Shown here: one piece after another, positions 43,998 through 52,992 of the stretch
Layout: every line of letters starts with the position of its first letter
Position numbering within the stretch: the first letter of the stretch is position 1
Program-made: the position numbers and the translations under genes
Notes under the pieces: model-generated
What the model saw: only the letters and a program-made list of their open reading frames with translations
Told to the model about the DNA's origin: nothing
Database searches by the model: none
NCBI GenBank assembly: GCA_044238935.1
Contig: JBIICI010000003.1
Coordinates: 52,684-116,683, forward strand
Origin: JBIICI01 sp044238935
GTDB lineage: Bacteria > Pseudomonadota > Alphaproteobacteria > Micavibrionales > Micavibrionaceae
Length of the DNA: 64,000 nt
Direction: 5' to 3'

Positions 43998-45501
43998 TTT
44001 TTAAATTTGCCCCGTTCAAGTTGTATAAAACCTTGAACGGCAAGGCAGTTAGGGGTGTTTGAAGCCCTGTTTTTCTGTTGTATGTCAGACGGTCTAAAAA
44101 GGCTAATTTTAGCACCGTTCTTTTATGTGCTAACTGCCCCAAAGTCCACAATTTATAAGGGTTTGAGAGAAAGCTCATGGCGTGTTCGAAGAGTTCCTCA
44201 AATCTGCCTTGCGGTGGCGTGCTGTAAATGGATTCTTCCATCAATAATTTCTCCTTTTCCAGTTGGGCAATCCGTTGCTCATAGCGTGTAATGGCAGAAG
44301 GCACAGTTGCTTCTACCACCCGATCCACTAGCTGCTCAATTTGCCGTTCAATGCCAACAACCTTTTGTTTGGCGGATTGAATCAGTGCGGTTGTATGGCT
44401 CGCTTGTTGCTCCCACGCATCTTTAAACATCGCACTAAGCAAGTCAAACAGGGGCTGTGTGGGACGCATGGTTTGCAGCAATTGTTCAAAGTCGCCTTCC
44501 AATTTATCACGGGGAATAGATTTACCTTTACTGGGGCAATCTTTGTTGTGGCAAAGATAATAGGCAAATTTCTGCCGCTTGCCCTGAGACCAGCACGAGG
44601 TGAGAGGTCTGCCGCAATCATCACACAGGATAAATCCCCGTAAAGGGAAATCAACATGAATATCTTTACGGGCGGGGACTTTGACCGTTTCAGTCAAGCG
44701 TTTTTGAATTTTCTCAAACGTTTCAAGACTCACTAACCCTTCATGCTTGCCTTTGCGTGCGGAGACGCCCCAATCCTGTTTTTCTACATAGCCCGCATAA
44801 GTGAGGCAGGTGAGCATATCTTTCACCCGTGACGGATGAACCCGTCCCTTTTTGTCGATATGTGGATAATGGGGGCTTTTTTCTAAAAAGCGTTGGACTT
44901 CGACCATCATGCTAAAGCGTCCACTGGCATAGCCTTCCATGGCTTCTTGTATTATGGAAGCCACAGGCTCATCCCGTACCAATAGCTTGCCATGTTCAGG
45001 AACTTTTTTGAAAACTAGTCCCGCAGGAGGTGCAAAGACGTAATAGCCATTTTCGATACGAGCGGTCATCTTTTGGACCACCTGGATCTTGTTTTGTTTT
45101 CGCTCCAACTGACCTTGTGCCGCCAAGATCTTTTCGATGAACTCCCCTTCAGGCGTATCTTCAAATTTGAAGTTTAAACATTCCACTTTGGCTCCCCGCA
45201 AGGCTAGGGCTTGGCGTAGTCTCAAATGGTTTTGCGTATCTCTTGCTAGGCGTTTCAAGTCATCGAAGATGATGACGTAAGAGTTTTGCTTGTTCTGATC
45301 CATATAATGCAGCATGGAAACCAAGGCAGGGCGATTCATAAAATCGCCACCGCCACTGGCATCGTCGGCAAAGACTTGTTCGATTGTGTAGCCATGCATA
45401 GCCGCATGTTGCCTGCAACGGTGTTCTTGGCTTTCCAAACCATTTCCATCGGTGACCTGTTTCGAGGTCGACACCCTCGCATAAATAAGTGCTTTTGTCA
45501 T
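43954..45501 (-). CDS. Large serine recombinase (integrase) reading into the tRNA
   Basis: 515 residues. The resolvase catalytic domain has YARVSTSKQ with nucleophile Ser11, and FDDLKRLARDT. It is followed by the recombinase domain and a zinc ribbon (LCDDCG ... LCHNKDC, about 300-330), then a coiled coil (about 385-430), as in large serine integrases. The last 15 residues (MVGPEGLEPPTYPL) are the antisense of the tRNA-Ile gene and the stop lies in its anticodon region. Hence insertion at the tRNA supplied the C-terminus. AAAGGGA precedes the ATG. It presumably integrates and excises the island. Confidence 0.93.
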   Translation of the reverse strand: MTKALIYARVSTSKQVTDGNGLESQEHRCRQHAAMHGYTIEQVFADDASGGGDFMNRPALVSMLHYMDQNKQNSYVIIFDDLKRLARDTQNHLRLRQALALRGAKVECLNFKFEDTPEGEFIEKILAAQGQLERKQNKIQVVQKMTARIENGYYVFAPPAGLVFKKVPEHGKLLVRDEPVASIIQEAMEGYASGRFSMMVEVQRFLEKSPHYPHIDKKGRVHPSRVKDMLTCLTYAGYVEKQDWGVSARKGKHEGLVSLETFEKIQKRLTETVKVPARKDIHVDFPLRGFILCDDCGRPLTSCWSQGKRQKFAYYLCHNKDCPSKGKSIPRDKLEGDFEQLLQTMRPTQPLFDLLSAMFKDAWEQQASHTTALIQSAKQKVVGIERQIEQLVDRVVEATVPSAITRYEQRIAQLEKEKLLMEESIYSTPPQGRFEELFEHAMSFLSNPYKLWTLGQLAHKRTVLKLAFLDRLTYNRKTGLQTPLTALPFKVLYNLNGANLKMVGPEGLEPPTYPL

Positions 45502-45515
45502 ACAGAAATCCCTTT

Positions 45516-45788
45516 CTAACAGTCCTCTTTTGATGATTCTAGCGAAGTTTCAATGGTTTTGTCACGCATTATTAAGTGTTCTTGCGTGTTCCCTAAAGCC
45601 GTAAGCTGTTGAACAGAATTGACGCCATAACCCAAGTAAACAAATTCGCAAGTCATGTTCCAGAGTGTGTGCAGTAGCTCTTGTTTTTCACAAGGACTCA
45701 GCCTTGTGGCATCCAGATAATGCTGGTAACGTGAAATATCCAGTTTCAAAGGCTTTGGGGTGAAGTTTTCGGGGGGTGGTGTTTCCAT
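45516..45788 (-). CDS. Small protein paired with the recombinase
   Basis: 90 residues, not assigned to a named family. It contains LDISRYQHYLDATRLSPCEK followed by LLHTLWNMTCEFVYLGYGVNSVQQL. I associate this type with small ORFs encoded directly upstream of serine recombinases on proteobacterial elements, so it may assist or control recombination; this is an inference. AGGAGAG precedes the ATG, and it ends 14 bases before the recombinase start, implying co-transcription. Mostly helical, acidic tail. Confidence 0.72.
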   Translation of the reverse strand: METPPPENFTPKPLKLDISRYQHYLDATRLSPCEKQELLHTLWNMTCEFVYLGYGVNSVQQLTALGNTQEHLIMRDKTIETSLESSKEDC

Positions 45789-45892
45789 GATACTGTTCTC
45801 TCCTTTCTCTTGGTTTGGTGTTTAAAACGTAAAAACAGATTGTTCACTTTATGTTCTTTTTACAGAAGAGTCAAGAAAATACCGCTTTTATC

Positions 45893-46699
45893 TCATGCTT
45901 CCCTTTCCTCAACGGTTACACAATGGGGCTGAGCGTGGGCATCGAGGCTGCAAAACCGTACTGTTGAGGCGGTATTGAAACGAAAATAATCCGCCCAAAA
46001 TTGCTGGCTTTTTTCAACCTGTTCTTGTGAAGATAGCGGAGCATTGGTCAGCTGAAAGATCGTGACATTCACGTTTTTCAAATTCAGCTTGTGGGAGTCT
46101 AAATAGCTTTTTTGTCTTGCATAAAATGCTTTAAAGCTGGGGAGATAAGGCTTTTTTCCGTAGTTAGACAGCAAATTAGAGTTCTGCAATAAATCTCCGA
46201 AAATAATCAATTCAGCCCCTTTATCCGTCCAACCAATAGAATGAGCAACGGCATAAATGCCTTCCAATAGTGGTGATGTGGCTTCTTCCTTTGTCTTGGA
46301 AAACCCATTCATGGCGGCAGTAAATTCCGCTTGAAAGGCTTTGCTGGCTTTTTTCTGCACGCTGCCTAATCCCCGTTCCAGTTTGCTAGGGTAGCACACG
46401 CTCAGCACAGGCGTGGGCGGTATCGCCACGCTTTCTTCAAGACGATAGAGGCTGAGGCGGGCGTTTTCAGGCAAAGCCTGTTGTAAATAAGCAGTGAACC
46501 TTTGAAACTGTTGCTGTTGCGAGGAATTAAACGGCGTAGAGGGGTCAATTAGCACGGTAATAGTGGGTTGATCTTTACCCGCTTGACAGTGGGTAATGGG
46601 GTCGAAGGTGGTGGGTTTATCTGCAACTAAACTCCAGATGAACCAGCTTGTTAAAAGCCCCGCCCCTAATGTGTAAAGTAGATTAGATCTGTTCATCAT
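45893..46699 (-). CDS. Membrane-anchored protein with vWA-like periplasmic domain
   Basis: About 268 residues. One N-terminal membrane helix (LLYTLGAGLLTSWFIWSLV) precedes a soluble domain. That domain has TITVLIDPSTPF, a run of helices, and GAELIIFGDLLQNSNLL, which looks like a von Willebrand A / Rossmann strand pattern with a degenerate MIDAS (DPS instead of DxSxS). Not otherwise recognised. ATG at 46699 overlaps the preceding stop (TAATGATG). Last gene of a four-gene operon with two other membrane proteins. Confidence 0.68.
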   Translation of the reverse strand: MMNRSNLLYTLGAGLLTSWFIWSLVADKPTTFDPITHCQAGKDQPTITVLIDPSTPFNSSQQQQFQRFTAYLQQALPENARLSLYRLEESVAIPPTPVLSVCYPSKLERGLGSVQKKASKAFQAEFTAAMNGFSKTKEEATSPLLEGIYAVAHSIGWTDKGAELIIFGDLLQNSNLLSNYGKKPYLPSFKAFYARQKSYLDSHKLNLKNVNVTIFQLTNAPLSSQEQVEKSQQFWADYFRFNTASTVRFCSLDAHAQPHCVTVEEREA

Positions 46700-48159
46700 T
46701 ACTGTCCCCCCCAAAAATTGGTGTGATGGGTGCTTGGCTGTGATTTCAGGATTGTTTCTTCCTGATCCACATCGCCTTGTAAAATGGTGCTAAAACGTTG
46801 TTGAAAATCCTCCATATACTCTCGGCGTGCTTGGTGATGCTGTTGCTGAAGGGCAGCGGCCATTGTCTGAATGCCTGCTTGAAATTGTTGAAGCGTACTT
46901 TTTAGACCAGCGGCGGCGGCTTCAATGCTTTGTAATTCTGCCTGTAGTGGATTATTCAATACAGGCGGATTGAGTGGTTGGTACGTTCCCCGTCGTTCTG
47001 CCATAAGGGTATTGGCACGTTTTTCAAGTCGGCTGGCAGTATCGTTAAACGCGTGAATGTGTGCCTTAATCAAGGCATCCAGTTCATGCACCATGAGTGT
47101 TACAAGGGTTTCATCTGCTAAAAGCAAACGATACTGGCTGTGCATGTTTTCACGATGTGCGGTGAGTTCGTGAAGTGTGATTTCAGCGGGTTGATCAAGG
47201 GTATTGATCCAGTGCGTTAGGGTGTCTTGCAGATTTGTTTTCGCCTGCAAAAACCGTTTAAAAACACCACTATAATGGGGATACGGATCACAGTATTGAC
47301 CCGTAAAAACCAGCATGGCTGCAACCAGTGCAAAAAAGAGGGTTACGCCCAAAAATCTAAGCGACTCCAAAGAAAGTTCCCATGGCCACAGAGCTGCCCC
47401 TTGGACAAATAGCCGTTGAAACGCCATTTCTGTATCGAAGCTGTTGCCTTGCGACCATTCAATCAAGAGCGTCACAAGATACACCAAGCCAAACTGCACC
47501 CCCGCCAATGAGATCGAAGCCCACCACGCCTTGAATCGTATGGGAGAATCCACATGACGGGTGAAATTGAGGCACACGCCTAATAAGCTCGCCATACCAA
47601 GGTTTAACAGTGAAATGGTGATCGCTAGAATGACACTTTCTTGCCCCCCGTAGGTGGTCAATCCTGCCAGAAGTTGGGCGTTAATGTTGGATTCTAAAAC
47701 CACAGCTAAGACTTTCAGAAACAGGGCTTTATACAGGTTTGGCTGCTTACAGTCCCGTTTCAATTTATGCACCACACGGAAGTTTTGCAGAGCCAATACT
47801 GCTTTTTTGAACGTGAGTAATTTAGGTTCTAAATCTGCTTGGGCATCTCTTAAAACATTGTCAGGCAGCAAACTCATTTTTTGCCGTAGTAACACCCACT
47901 GATCTTGAGAATCAGGGTCATTCACCCCTATAAAAGGTGTTATATTATTGCGAAGATGCTGGAGTGCCTGTATCGCCAAAGAAATTTGTTGTTGGGTATG
48001 GCGTGCTTGCTCCTCTAATAACTGGTTCAGCAAGGCATGGGCTTGTTTCACTTTTAATTCTTCAATGGCTTCTCTTATCAAGGCTTCAATTGCCTCTGGT
48101 GAGACAGCTTTGGGATAAAAGGGCTTTAAAATGGCTTGAATCTCTACTTGATTAGACAT
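46699..48159 (-). CDS. Unknown multi-spanning membrane protein with coiled coils
   Basis: 486 residues, not recognised. A Gln/Glu-rich N-terminal helical region (1-130) is followed by three or four membrane helices between about 150 and 285 (for example SVILAITISLLNLGMASLLG, LAGVQFGLVYLVTLLI, FLGVTLFFALVAAMLVF). The long C-terminal part (290-470) is helical with Gln-rich coiled coil (LQQFQAGIQTMAAALQQQHH). This architecture recalls MotA/ExbB-like or mechanosensing membrane scaffolds only superficially. Both ends overlap neighbouring genes by one base. Confidence 0.65.
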   Translation of the reverse strand: MSNQVEIQAILKPFYPKAVSPEAIEALIREAIEELKVKQAHALLNQLLEEQARHTQQQISLAIQALQHLRNNITPFIGVNDPDSQDQWVLLRQKMSLLPDNVLRDAQADLEPKLLTFKKAVLALQNFRVVHKLKRDCKQPNLYKALFLKVLAVVLESNINAQLLAGLTTYGGQESVILAITISLLNLGMASLLGVCLNFTRHVDSPIRFKAWWASISLAGVQFGLVYLVTLLIEWSQGNSFDTEMAFQRLFVQGAALWPWELSLESLRFLGVTLFFALVAAMLVFTGQYCDPYPHYSGVFKRFLQAKTNLQDTLTHWINTLDQPAEITLHELTAHRENMHSQYRLLLADETLVTLMVHELDALIKAHIHAFNDTASRLEKRANTLMAERRGTYQPLNPPVLNNPLQAELQSIEAAAAGLKSTLQQFQAGIQTMAAALQQQHHQARREYMEDFQQRFSTILQGDVDQEETILKSQPSTHHTNFWGGQ

Positions 48160-49007
48160 TATTTTTTTCTCCTGTTCATTTCGTTGATGTCATGAGCGGT
48201 ACATTGACCCGTGAGAATACTTTGTAATCGTCGGTGAAGTAGGTCTGCATAGAGTTGTGGGGCATGGAGAATATTCAGCGGTTGATCTGAAACGAAAAGC
48301 TTCAAGTTTAAATCCCCTTGATTGGCAGGCATGGGTAACATCCATTCCCAGCAGCTTTTTAAAACGGGCTTTTGGGCTAATTCTTGGGTAACTTGCATTT
48401 CTGCAGGCTGTGGAGGTGTGACATAGAAGCCAACAAAACTCCCCGTGATAGATCTTTCAACAGTTTCACGCTCAATGCGGTCCTGATGAAAAAGGATATT
48501 GAACAATTGATGCGTAATGATAATTTGTTGCGTATCAAAGGTAAAAATGACTTGCCGTCCTATCCATTGCAGGCACTTGTTTTGCCAGTATTGCTGGAAG
48601 GATTTTCCAAGCCACCATTGCCGAAAGCCCCGATTGGCTTTGGGCATATACCACATATCGAGTGCGAAATAGACGATAACGGGCAAGGCCAACCAAGAGC
48701 CATCTTCCCCACCGATACCAACGGCTAAAAAAGCAGCCAGTCCGTACAATACCAACAGGCTAACGATATACAAACGATATAACGCACCGTCTAAGACACG
48801 GTAGGTTACTTTGATTTCGCTGTTGGGGTAAACCACGGTTTCAGGAAAGTTTAGTAAGGGTGGCAGCACCACGCCAGACTGGGTGAAAATCTCTTTCAGA
48901 TACACTTCAACCCAGTTTGGTTGAGGCTGTTCTTGAGGCTTAGATTGGCTCGTATTAGGAGCTTGTTTCTGTTGAGTCGGTTTGACGGAGGGAGTAGGAC
49001 GAGTCAT
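48159..49007 (-). CDS. Unknown membrane protein with Pro/Gln-rich N-terminus
   Basis: 282 residues, not recognised. The first 30 residues are low-complexity (Pro, Gln, Ser, Thr). Two membrane helices lie near 80-120 (LYIVSLLVLYGLAAFLAVGI and WLALPVIVYFALDMWYM). The rest is soluble with beta-like stretches (VIFTFDTQQIIITHQLFNIL). AGAGGAA precedes the ATG. The stop overlaps the next start by one base. It sits between a small Thr/Pro-rich gene and the coiled-coil membrane protein gene in the same operon. Confidence 0.65.
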   Translation of the reverse strand: MTRPTPSVKPTQQKQAPNTSQSKPQEQPQPNWVEVYLKEIFTQSGVVLPPLLNFPETVVYPNSEIKVTYRVLDGALYRLYIVSLLVLYGLAAFLAVGIGGEDGSWLALPVIVYFALDMWYMPKANRGFRQWWLGKSFQQYWQNKCLQWIGRQVIFTFDTQQIIITHQLFNILFHQDRIERETVERSITGSFVGFYVTPPQPAEMQVTQELAQKPVLKSCWEWMLPMPANQGDLNLKLFVSDQPLNILHAPQLYADLLHRRLQSILTGQCTAHDINEMNRRKK

Positions 49008-49092
49008 CTTATCAATTCCTCTTTGGGGCAGCCCAACAGATCCTCTTGATCGGTTGGGCGTATTTTGTGAGAGACGTTCGATGGTCTACGAC

Positions 49093-49371
49093 CTATTTTG
49101 GAGGAGGTCTTCGCCAAGACTTAAACCAGTTGCCAAGGTCTAAAGATAATTTGCTTAAATCGATGTTCAGATTGATGCGAGATAAAACCCCTAACGCTGT
49201 GCAAGTTACAAGTGATTTATTCAGGGGATTTTCTACTTTGGACGACTTCTCAGAAGTTTTGTTGAAAGTATCTTGTTGATACGACGGGAAGCTAGCAGCT
49301 GCTGGTTTTTGGGTGCTTGCTGGAGAAGTAGTGGTAATGTTTTGCGTTGTTGGAATGGGCGGGATTTTCAT
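49093..49371 (-). CDS. Small Thr/Ser/Pro-rich protein, first of the four-gene operon
   Basis: 92 residues, not recognised. The N-terminal half is low-complexity (PPIPTTQNITTTSPAST); the C-terminal half has LNIDLSKLSLDLGNWF and ends SWRRPPPK. The N-terminal low-complexity resembles that of the next protein, as if the two share a partner. AAAGGTGATC precedes the ATG at good spacing. It is divergent from the HTH regulator at 49602 across a 230-base promoter region. Confidence 0.55.
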   Translation of the reverse strand: MKIPPIPTTQNITTTSPASTQKPAAASFPSYQQDTFNKTSEKSSKVENPLNKSLVTCTALGVLSRINLNIDLSKLSLDLGNWFKSWRRPPPK

Positions 49372-49508
49372 AGTTGATCACCTTTCTAAGGCACGGTAAA
49401 ACTAGGGGTAGCTTGACCCGCAAGGTTTCTCTGTTTTTTTTGGGGGAGGTGGAATTAATTCAATTTTACTAGACAACTTATTCAAGCACAAGAGAACTAC
49501 AATTTATT

Positions 49509-49578
49509 ACGTGTTTATCACGTGTTAAATTTGTTTTTAATATAAGTATATTGCAATATTTATATTGTTTTGTATAAT
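49509..49578 (+). promoter_or_regulatory. Promoter and candidate operator for the importer operon
   Basis: TTGCAA (49551-49556) and TATAAT (49573-49578) are spaced 16 bases apart. Upstream, ACGTGTT occurs at 49509 and 49520, 11 bases (one helical turn) apart. The second lies in an imperfect palindrome TTTATCACGTGTTAAA (49514-49529). These fit binding by the XRE-type regulator encoded at 49602, and could also control the divergent operon at 49371. Confidence 0.5.
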
Positions 49579-49601
49579 TAAGTAATGAATGGAGTTTAAC
49601 A

Positions 49602-50489
49602 ATGAGTTTTGGTCACTTACTCGTAAAAGCAAGAAAAGAAAAAAATATTAGCCAAACAGAGCTTGTTAAGCTTTTAAATGATGGTGGCATCAAAATCGCT
49701 CAGTCAACTCTTAGTGCATGGGAACGGGGAATTCGATGGCCTCGAAAGTCTGATATTGATAAAATTGACAAAATCCTATATGACAAGCTTTCACTTGAAC
49801 AAAATGCATTGAAGAACGCTTGGTCTTTAATGTCAAAAACAGGCAATGAAACGGAACGTCTTTTTCATAGTGCGTCCGACTTTTTACATCAATACGGTCA
49901 TGAGAAATATAACCTATGGCTTTTTCGCCACAATAACTTGCCTTATGTTAATGAATTAGATGCACTTGAACATTTAAAAGGTAATATTGTAAAAGGCTTA
50001 GACTATAATTTTATCCTTTTTCTCGATTCCACCCCTATGCCGTTATTTAGAAAAGCTATAGAACATCTAGGCATCTTAAAAAAAATGCTTGTTCCAGTAA
50101 CACACGAAAAAACTCCAAAGTGGGGAACCGTTAATGTTTATTTAGTTGATCCTAATTTTAGCGATAATAATAAGATTAAACACGACAAACTTATTTTGTA
50201 TAGTAACATAATCAACGAACAGCATTCAAAATTTAAGTTTAATGAGTTTTCAAAAGAAAAAAAAGTCGACAGTCTTATTACTTCTATAGGAGAATATTTT
50301 TCTTTGGCACTTTACCAACCTAAGCCTGGAATGATTTCTAAGCCAGCAGCTAACCTTCAATTCCGAAACGTTAGAACATCGCCAATTTCGACACAACTAA
50401 TATATCAAGTTATTTGGCTACAAGACGAGGATGCACAACATCTTTTAGACAGGTTGGAGGCAGAATCATTATGTTTGCCGAACACATAA
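49602..50489 (+). CDS. XRE-type HTH regulator with unknown effector domain
   Basis: 295 residues. The first 60 form an XRE helix-turn-helix: LLVKARKEKNISQTELVKLL and QSTLSAWERGIRWP. Residues about 90-290 are an unrecognised domain with IVKGLDYNFILFLDSTPMP and KWGTVNVYLVDP, mixed alpha/beta, presumably ligand-sensing. The gene opens an operon with ABC importer genes and overlaps the ATPase gene by 19 bases, so it is made together with the transporter and probably controls it in response to the substrate. AT-rich compared with the core genome. GGAG precedes the ATG. Confidence 0.8.
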   Translation: MSFGHLLVKARKEKNISQTELVKLLNDGGIKIAQSTLSAWERGIRWPRKSDIDKIDKILYDKLSLEQNALKNAWSLMSKTGNETERLFHSASDFLHQYGHEKYNLWLFRHNNLPYVNELDALEHLKGNIVKGLDYNFILFLDSTPMPLFRKAIEHLGILKKMLVPVTHEKTPKWGTVNVYLVDPNFSDNNKIKHDKLILYSNIINEQHSKFKFNEFSKEKKVDSLITSIGEYFSLALYQPKPGMISKPAANLQFRNVRTSPISTQLIYQVIWLQDEDAQHLLDRLEAESLCLPNT

Positions 50490-51247
50490 AAGCCATCAGC
50501 GTTAAAAGTCTTATTAAATCTTTTGATAAAGAAACCATTATCAATGGAATTGATTTTGACATTAACAAAGGGGAATTTGTTTCTTTGTATGGTGCAAATG
50601 GATGCGGTAAATCTACGCTTCTAAACATTATTGGTGGCATTGATACAGATTATAATGGAGATGTGAAATGTTTTGATGAACCTGCTAAGCCCTCTCTGGT
50701 AGCTAGGGTGTTCCAAGATAGTAGTGACTCCCTTTTCCCATGGCTGACCATTAGGCAGAATATTGAATTGCCTTTTACCTTAACCAATCAACGCCATAAA
50801 AAAATAGCAAGCGATGACTTTATGCACGCTGCTGCAAAAGATTTAGAAATTCTTTCTTATTTAGACCACTATCCTTACGAAGTTTCAGGGGGTATTCGGC
50901 AAAGATGCTGTATAGCAAGAGCTCTTGCAGAAAAAAAAGAAGTTCTGCTATTGGACGAACCTTTCAGTGCTTTAGACTATGATATGACTTGGGATTTGGT
51001 TGATATACTTCTGAATTGCTCTAGGAAGTATAAAACAACGATCGTTTTAGTGTCTCATAACCCTGATCATGCTATTTACTTATCTGATCGTATTCTTATT
51101 CTGAGTTCAAAACCTATACAGCAAATTCATCACTTGTGCATTGATTTTTCTGAACCAAGGAACAAAAAACTTTTACTTGATCCAAAGTTTGATGTTTATA
51201 GGCATCAATTATTTACATATATAAGAGGTATCGCAAATGAAATTTAA
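50471..51247 (+). CDS. ABC importer ATPase (SsuB/TauB-like)
   Basis: 258 residues from the ATG at 50471. Walker A is LYGANGCGKST, signature EVSGGIRQRCCIARAL, Walker B EVLLLDEPFSALD and H-loop VSHNPDHAI. It energises import by the coupled permease. The family (nitrate/sulfonate/taurine/thiamine-precursor type) is clear, but the substrate is not. A second membrane-substrate hint is lacking. It overlaps the regulator gene by 19 bases and the binding-protein gene by 11 bases. Confidence 0.92.
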   Translation: MFAEHIKAISVKSLIKSFDKETIINGIDFDINKGEFVSLYGANGCGKSTLLNIIGGIDTDYNGDVKCFDEPAKPSLVARVFQDSSDSLFPWLTIRQNIELPFTLTNQRHKKIASDDFMHAAAKDLEILSYLDHYPYEVSGGIRQRCCIARALAEKKEVLLLDEPFSALDYDMTWDLVDILLNCSRKYKTTIVLVSHNPDHAIYLSDRILILSSKPIQQIHHLCIDFSEPRNKKLLLDPKFDVYRHQLFTYIRGIANEI

Positions 51248-52241
51248 TAAACTTCTCACGGGAGTCCTTATCTTTGTTTTAGGGGCAGCTTTTTTATTTA
51301 TCATAAAACCTTCTTTCATGAATACCAATCAAGAAAATTCTCAAAAAATTGTACGTATTGGATATACGCCTTTGATTTATGCTCAACCCACTTATGTTGC
51401 CGTAGAGATGGAGTTCTTTAAGAAGAATTCTCTTCGTTATAAAATGGTAAAGTATGAAAATTCTACGCAGGCGTTAAACGCATTAATAGCAAATAAGCTG
51501 GATTTTTTGGCTGTTGTGCCTGTTGCTTCTGTATTTGCAGCCGAATCTCGATCAACACAAAAAACGCCATTGTTTAAAATATTATATTATAATCTTGACT
51601 CTCCGAAAAATCCCATCAGTTTCCTAATGGTGAAATCGGCTCGTAACATTGACACTCTGGAAGATCTTAAATCTATTCAGAATCTTAAAGTTGGTGTTTT
51701 TCCTGGCAACTTGCTTTCTATACTTTCGACAAAATTACTTTTTGAAAAACATAAAGATTTGGATATTAAGCCAACATTTATAGATGTTGCACCTCAACTT
51801 CAGGCACAAACTTTGATCTCGGGCGGTGTGGACGTCATGATGACACTGGAGCCTTTTGCAACAATACTTGAAAGTAAGAAGATCGCTAAAGTTATTTATA
51901 CGGCACCTCAAACCTCTATTACAAACCCACTTGCAGGCGGGGCAGGTGTTTTTTCTTCAAAATTTATACAAGATTATCCTAATCTCAGTAAATCCTTTGC
52001 TTTATCAATTAATGAGGCGATTGATTATATTCGTAAAAATCCACAAGCTGCAAAAAAATCCTATTTAAAATACACGCCTTTGGATTTGAAAATAGCTTTA
52101 CAGGTCAGGCAGCCTGACTATCATGTTGGGAGCGAAGTATCGAAGGTTCTTTTAAAAGAACAATATCAACAACTTAAAAAAAACAAGGTACTTGCAACAG
52201 ATAAAGCTGTAGATCTTATGGTTTATGATGATGGGCAATAA
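51237..52241 (+). CDS. ABC importer substrate-binding protein (NMT1/SsuA-like)
   Basis: 334 residues. The N-terminal helix (LLTGVLIFVLGAAFLFII) is a signal anchor without a lipobox, so the protein is probably exported and possibly membrane-tethered. The mature part has VRIGYTPLIYAQPTYVAVEM, NSTQALNALIANKLDF, LKVGVFPGN and GGVDVMMTLEPFA, as in sulfonate, nitrate and HMP-type binding proteins. The ligand is unknown. AGAGG precedes the ATG; it overlaps both neighbours. Confidence 0.88.
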   Translation: MKFNKLLTGVLIFVLGAAFLFIIKPSFMNTNQENSQKIVRIGYTPLIYAQPTYVAVEMEFFKKNSLRYKMVKYENSTQALNALIANKLDFLAVVPVASVFAAESRSTQKTPLFKILYYNLDSPKNPISFLMVKSARNIDTLEDLKSIQNLKVGVFPGNLLSILSTKLLFEKHKDLDIKPTFIDVAPQLQAQTLISGGVDVMMTLEPFATILESKKIAKVIYTAPQTSITNPLAGGAGVFSSKFIQDYPNLSKSFALSINEAIDYIRKNPQAAKKSYLKYTPLDLKIALQVRQPDYHVGSEVSKVLLKEQYQQLKKNKVLATDKAVDLMVYDDGQ

Positions 52242-52992
52242 TACCAAAAATAAAAATTTTTCAGTAATAGTGGTCAGTCTATTTTTACTGACCTGGTTTA
52301 CTATTGCTAAACTAGGTTTTGTAAATAATTTACTCTTACCAGATCCGTATCGTGTACTGATTTATATCCTTGAGTCCTTTGTAAAAAAAAGCTATTGGCT
52401 TGATATTGGTGCCACTTTAAGCAGGGCGTTAATCGCTCTTGTTTTAAGTTCAGCATTCGCTATTCCTTGTGGCCTATTTATTGGGAGATCGAATACATTG
52501 GAGCGGAGTACTCGCTTTACATTTGATTTTTTACGCTCTATACCAGCCACTGCACTTTTCCCTGTTTTTATTATTGCCTTTGGTACAGGAGAAGTTTCAC
52601 GAATTGCAGCTTCTGTTCTAGCCGCAACGCTTTTGATTCTTGTTAATACAATATCTGGCATTCGTCAAGCGAATACACATAGACTCCTTGTTGCTAAGGC
52701 TTATGGAGCAAAGGGTTTAAAGCTTTTTGTTCATGTCTTACTACCAGAAGCTTTACCTAGGATAATGGTCGGTATACGACTTGCCACATCTCTTGTTTTG
52801 GTGATAAACACATTAGTTGAAATGTTTATTGGTTCAACATATGGTTTGGGAAAGAAAATCATAGACAGCCAGCTCGTTTATGATATTGAAGGAATGTATG
52901 CCTACATCATCACTTTAGGTATTATAGGTTATGTTATGAATGTTTTTGTACATTTTCTAGAAGCGAGGTATGCACATTATGCCTCAAGATAA
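52225..52992 (+). CDS. ABC importer permease (SsuC/TauC-like)
   Basis: 255 residues with about six membrane helices. The coupling loop that docks on the ATPase is visible as RLLVAKAYGAKGLKLFVHVLLPEALPRIMVGIR (key part EA-x(2)-PRIM-x-G), the standard EAA motif of this permease class. It assembles with the ATPase at 50471 and receives substrate from the protein at 51237. Start uncertain among adjacent ATG codons (52225, 52228, 52231). It overlaps the binding-protein gene by 17 bases. Confidence 0.9.
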   Translation: MMMGNNTKNKNFSVIVVSLFLLTWFTIAKLGFVNNLLLPDPYRVLIYILESFVKKSYWLDIGATLSRALIALVLSSAFAIPCGLFIGRSNTLERSTRFTFDFLRSIPATALFPVFIIAFGTGEVSRIAASVLAATLLILVNTISGIRQANTHRLLVAKAYGAKGLKLFVHVLLPEALPRIMVGIRLATSLVLVINTLVEMFIGSTYGLGKKIIDSQLVYDIEGMYAYIITLGIIGYVMNVFVHFLEARYAHYASR

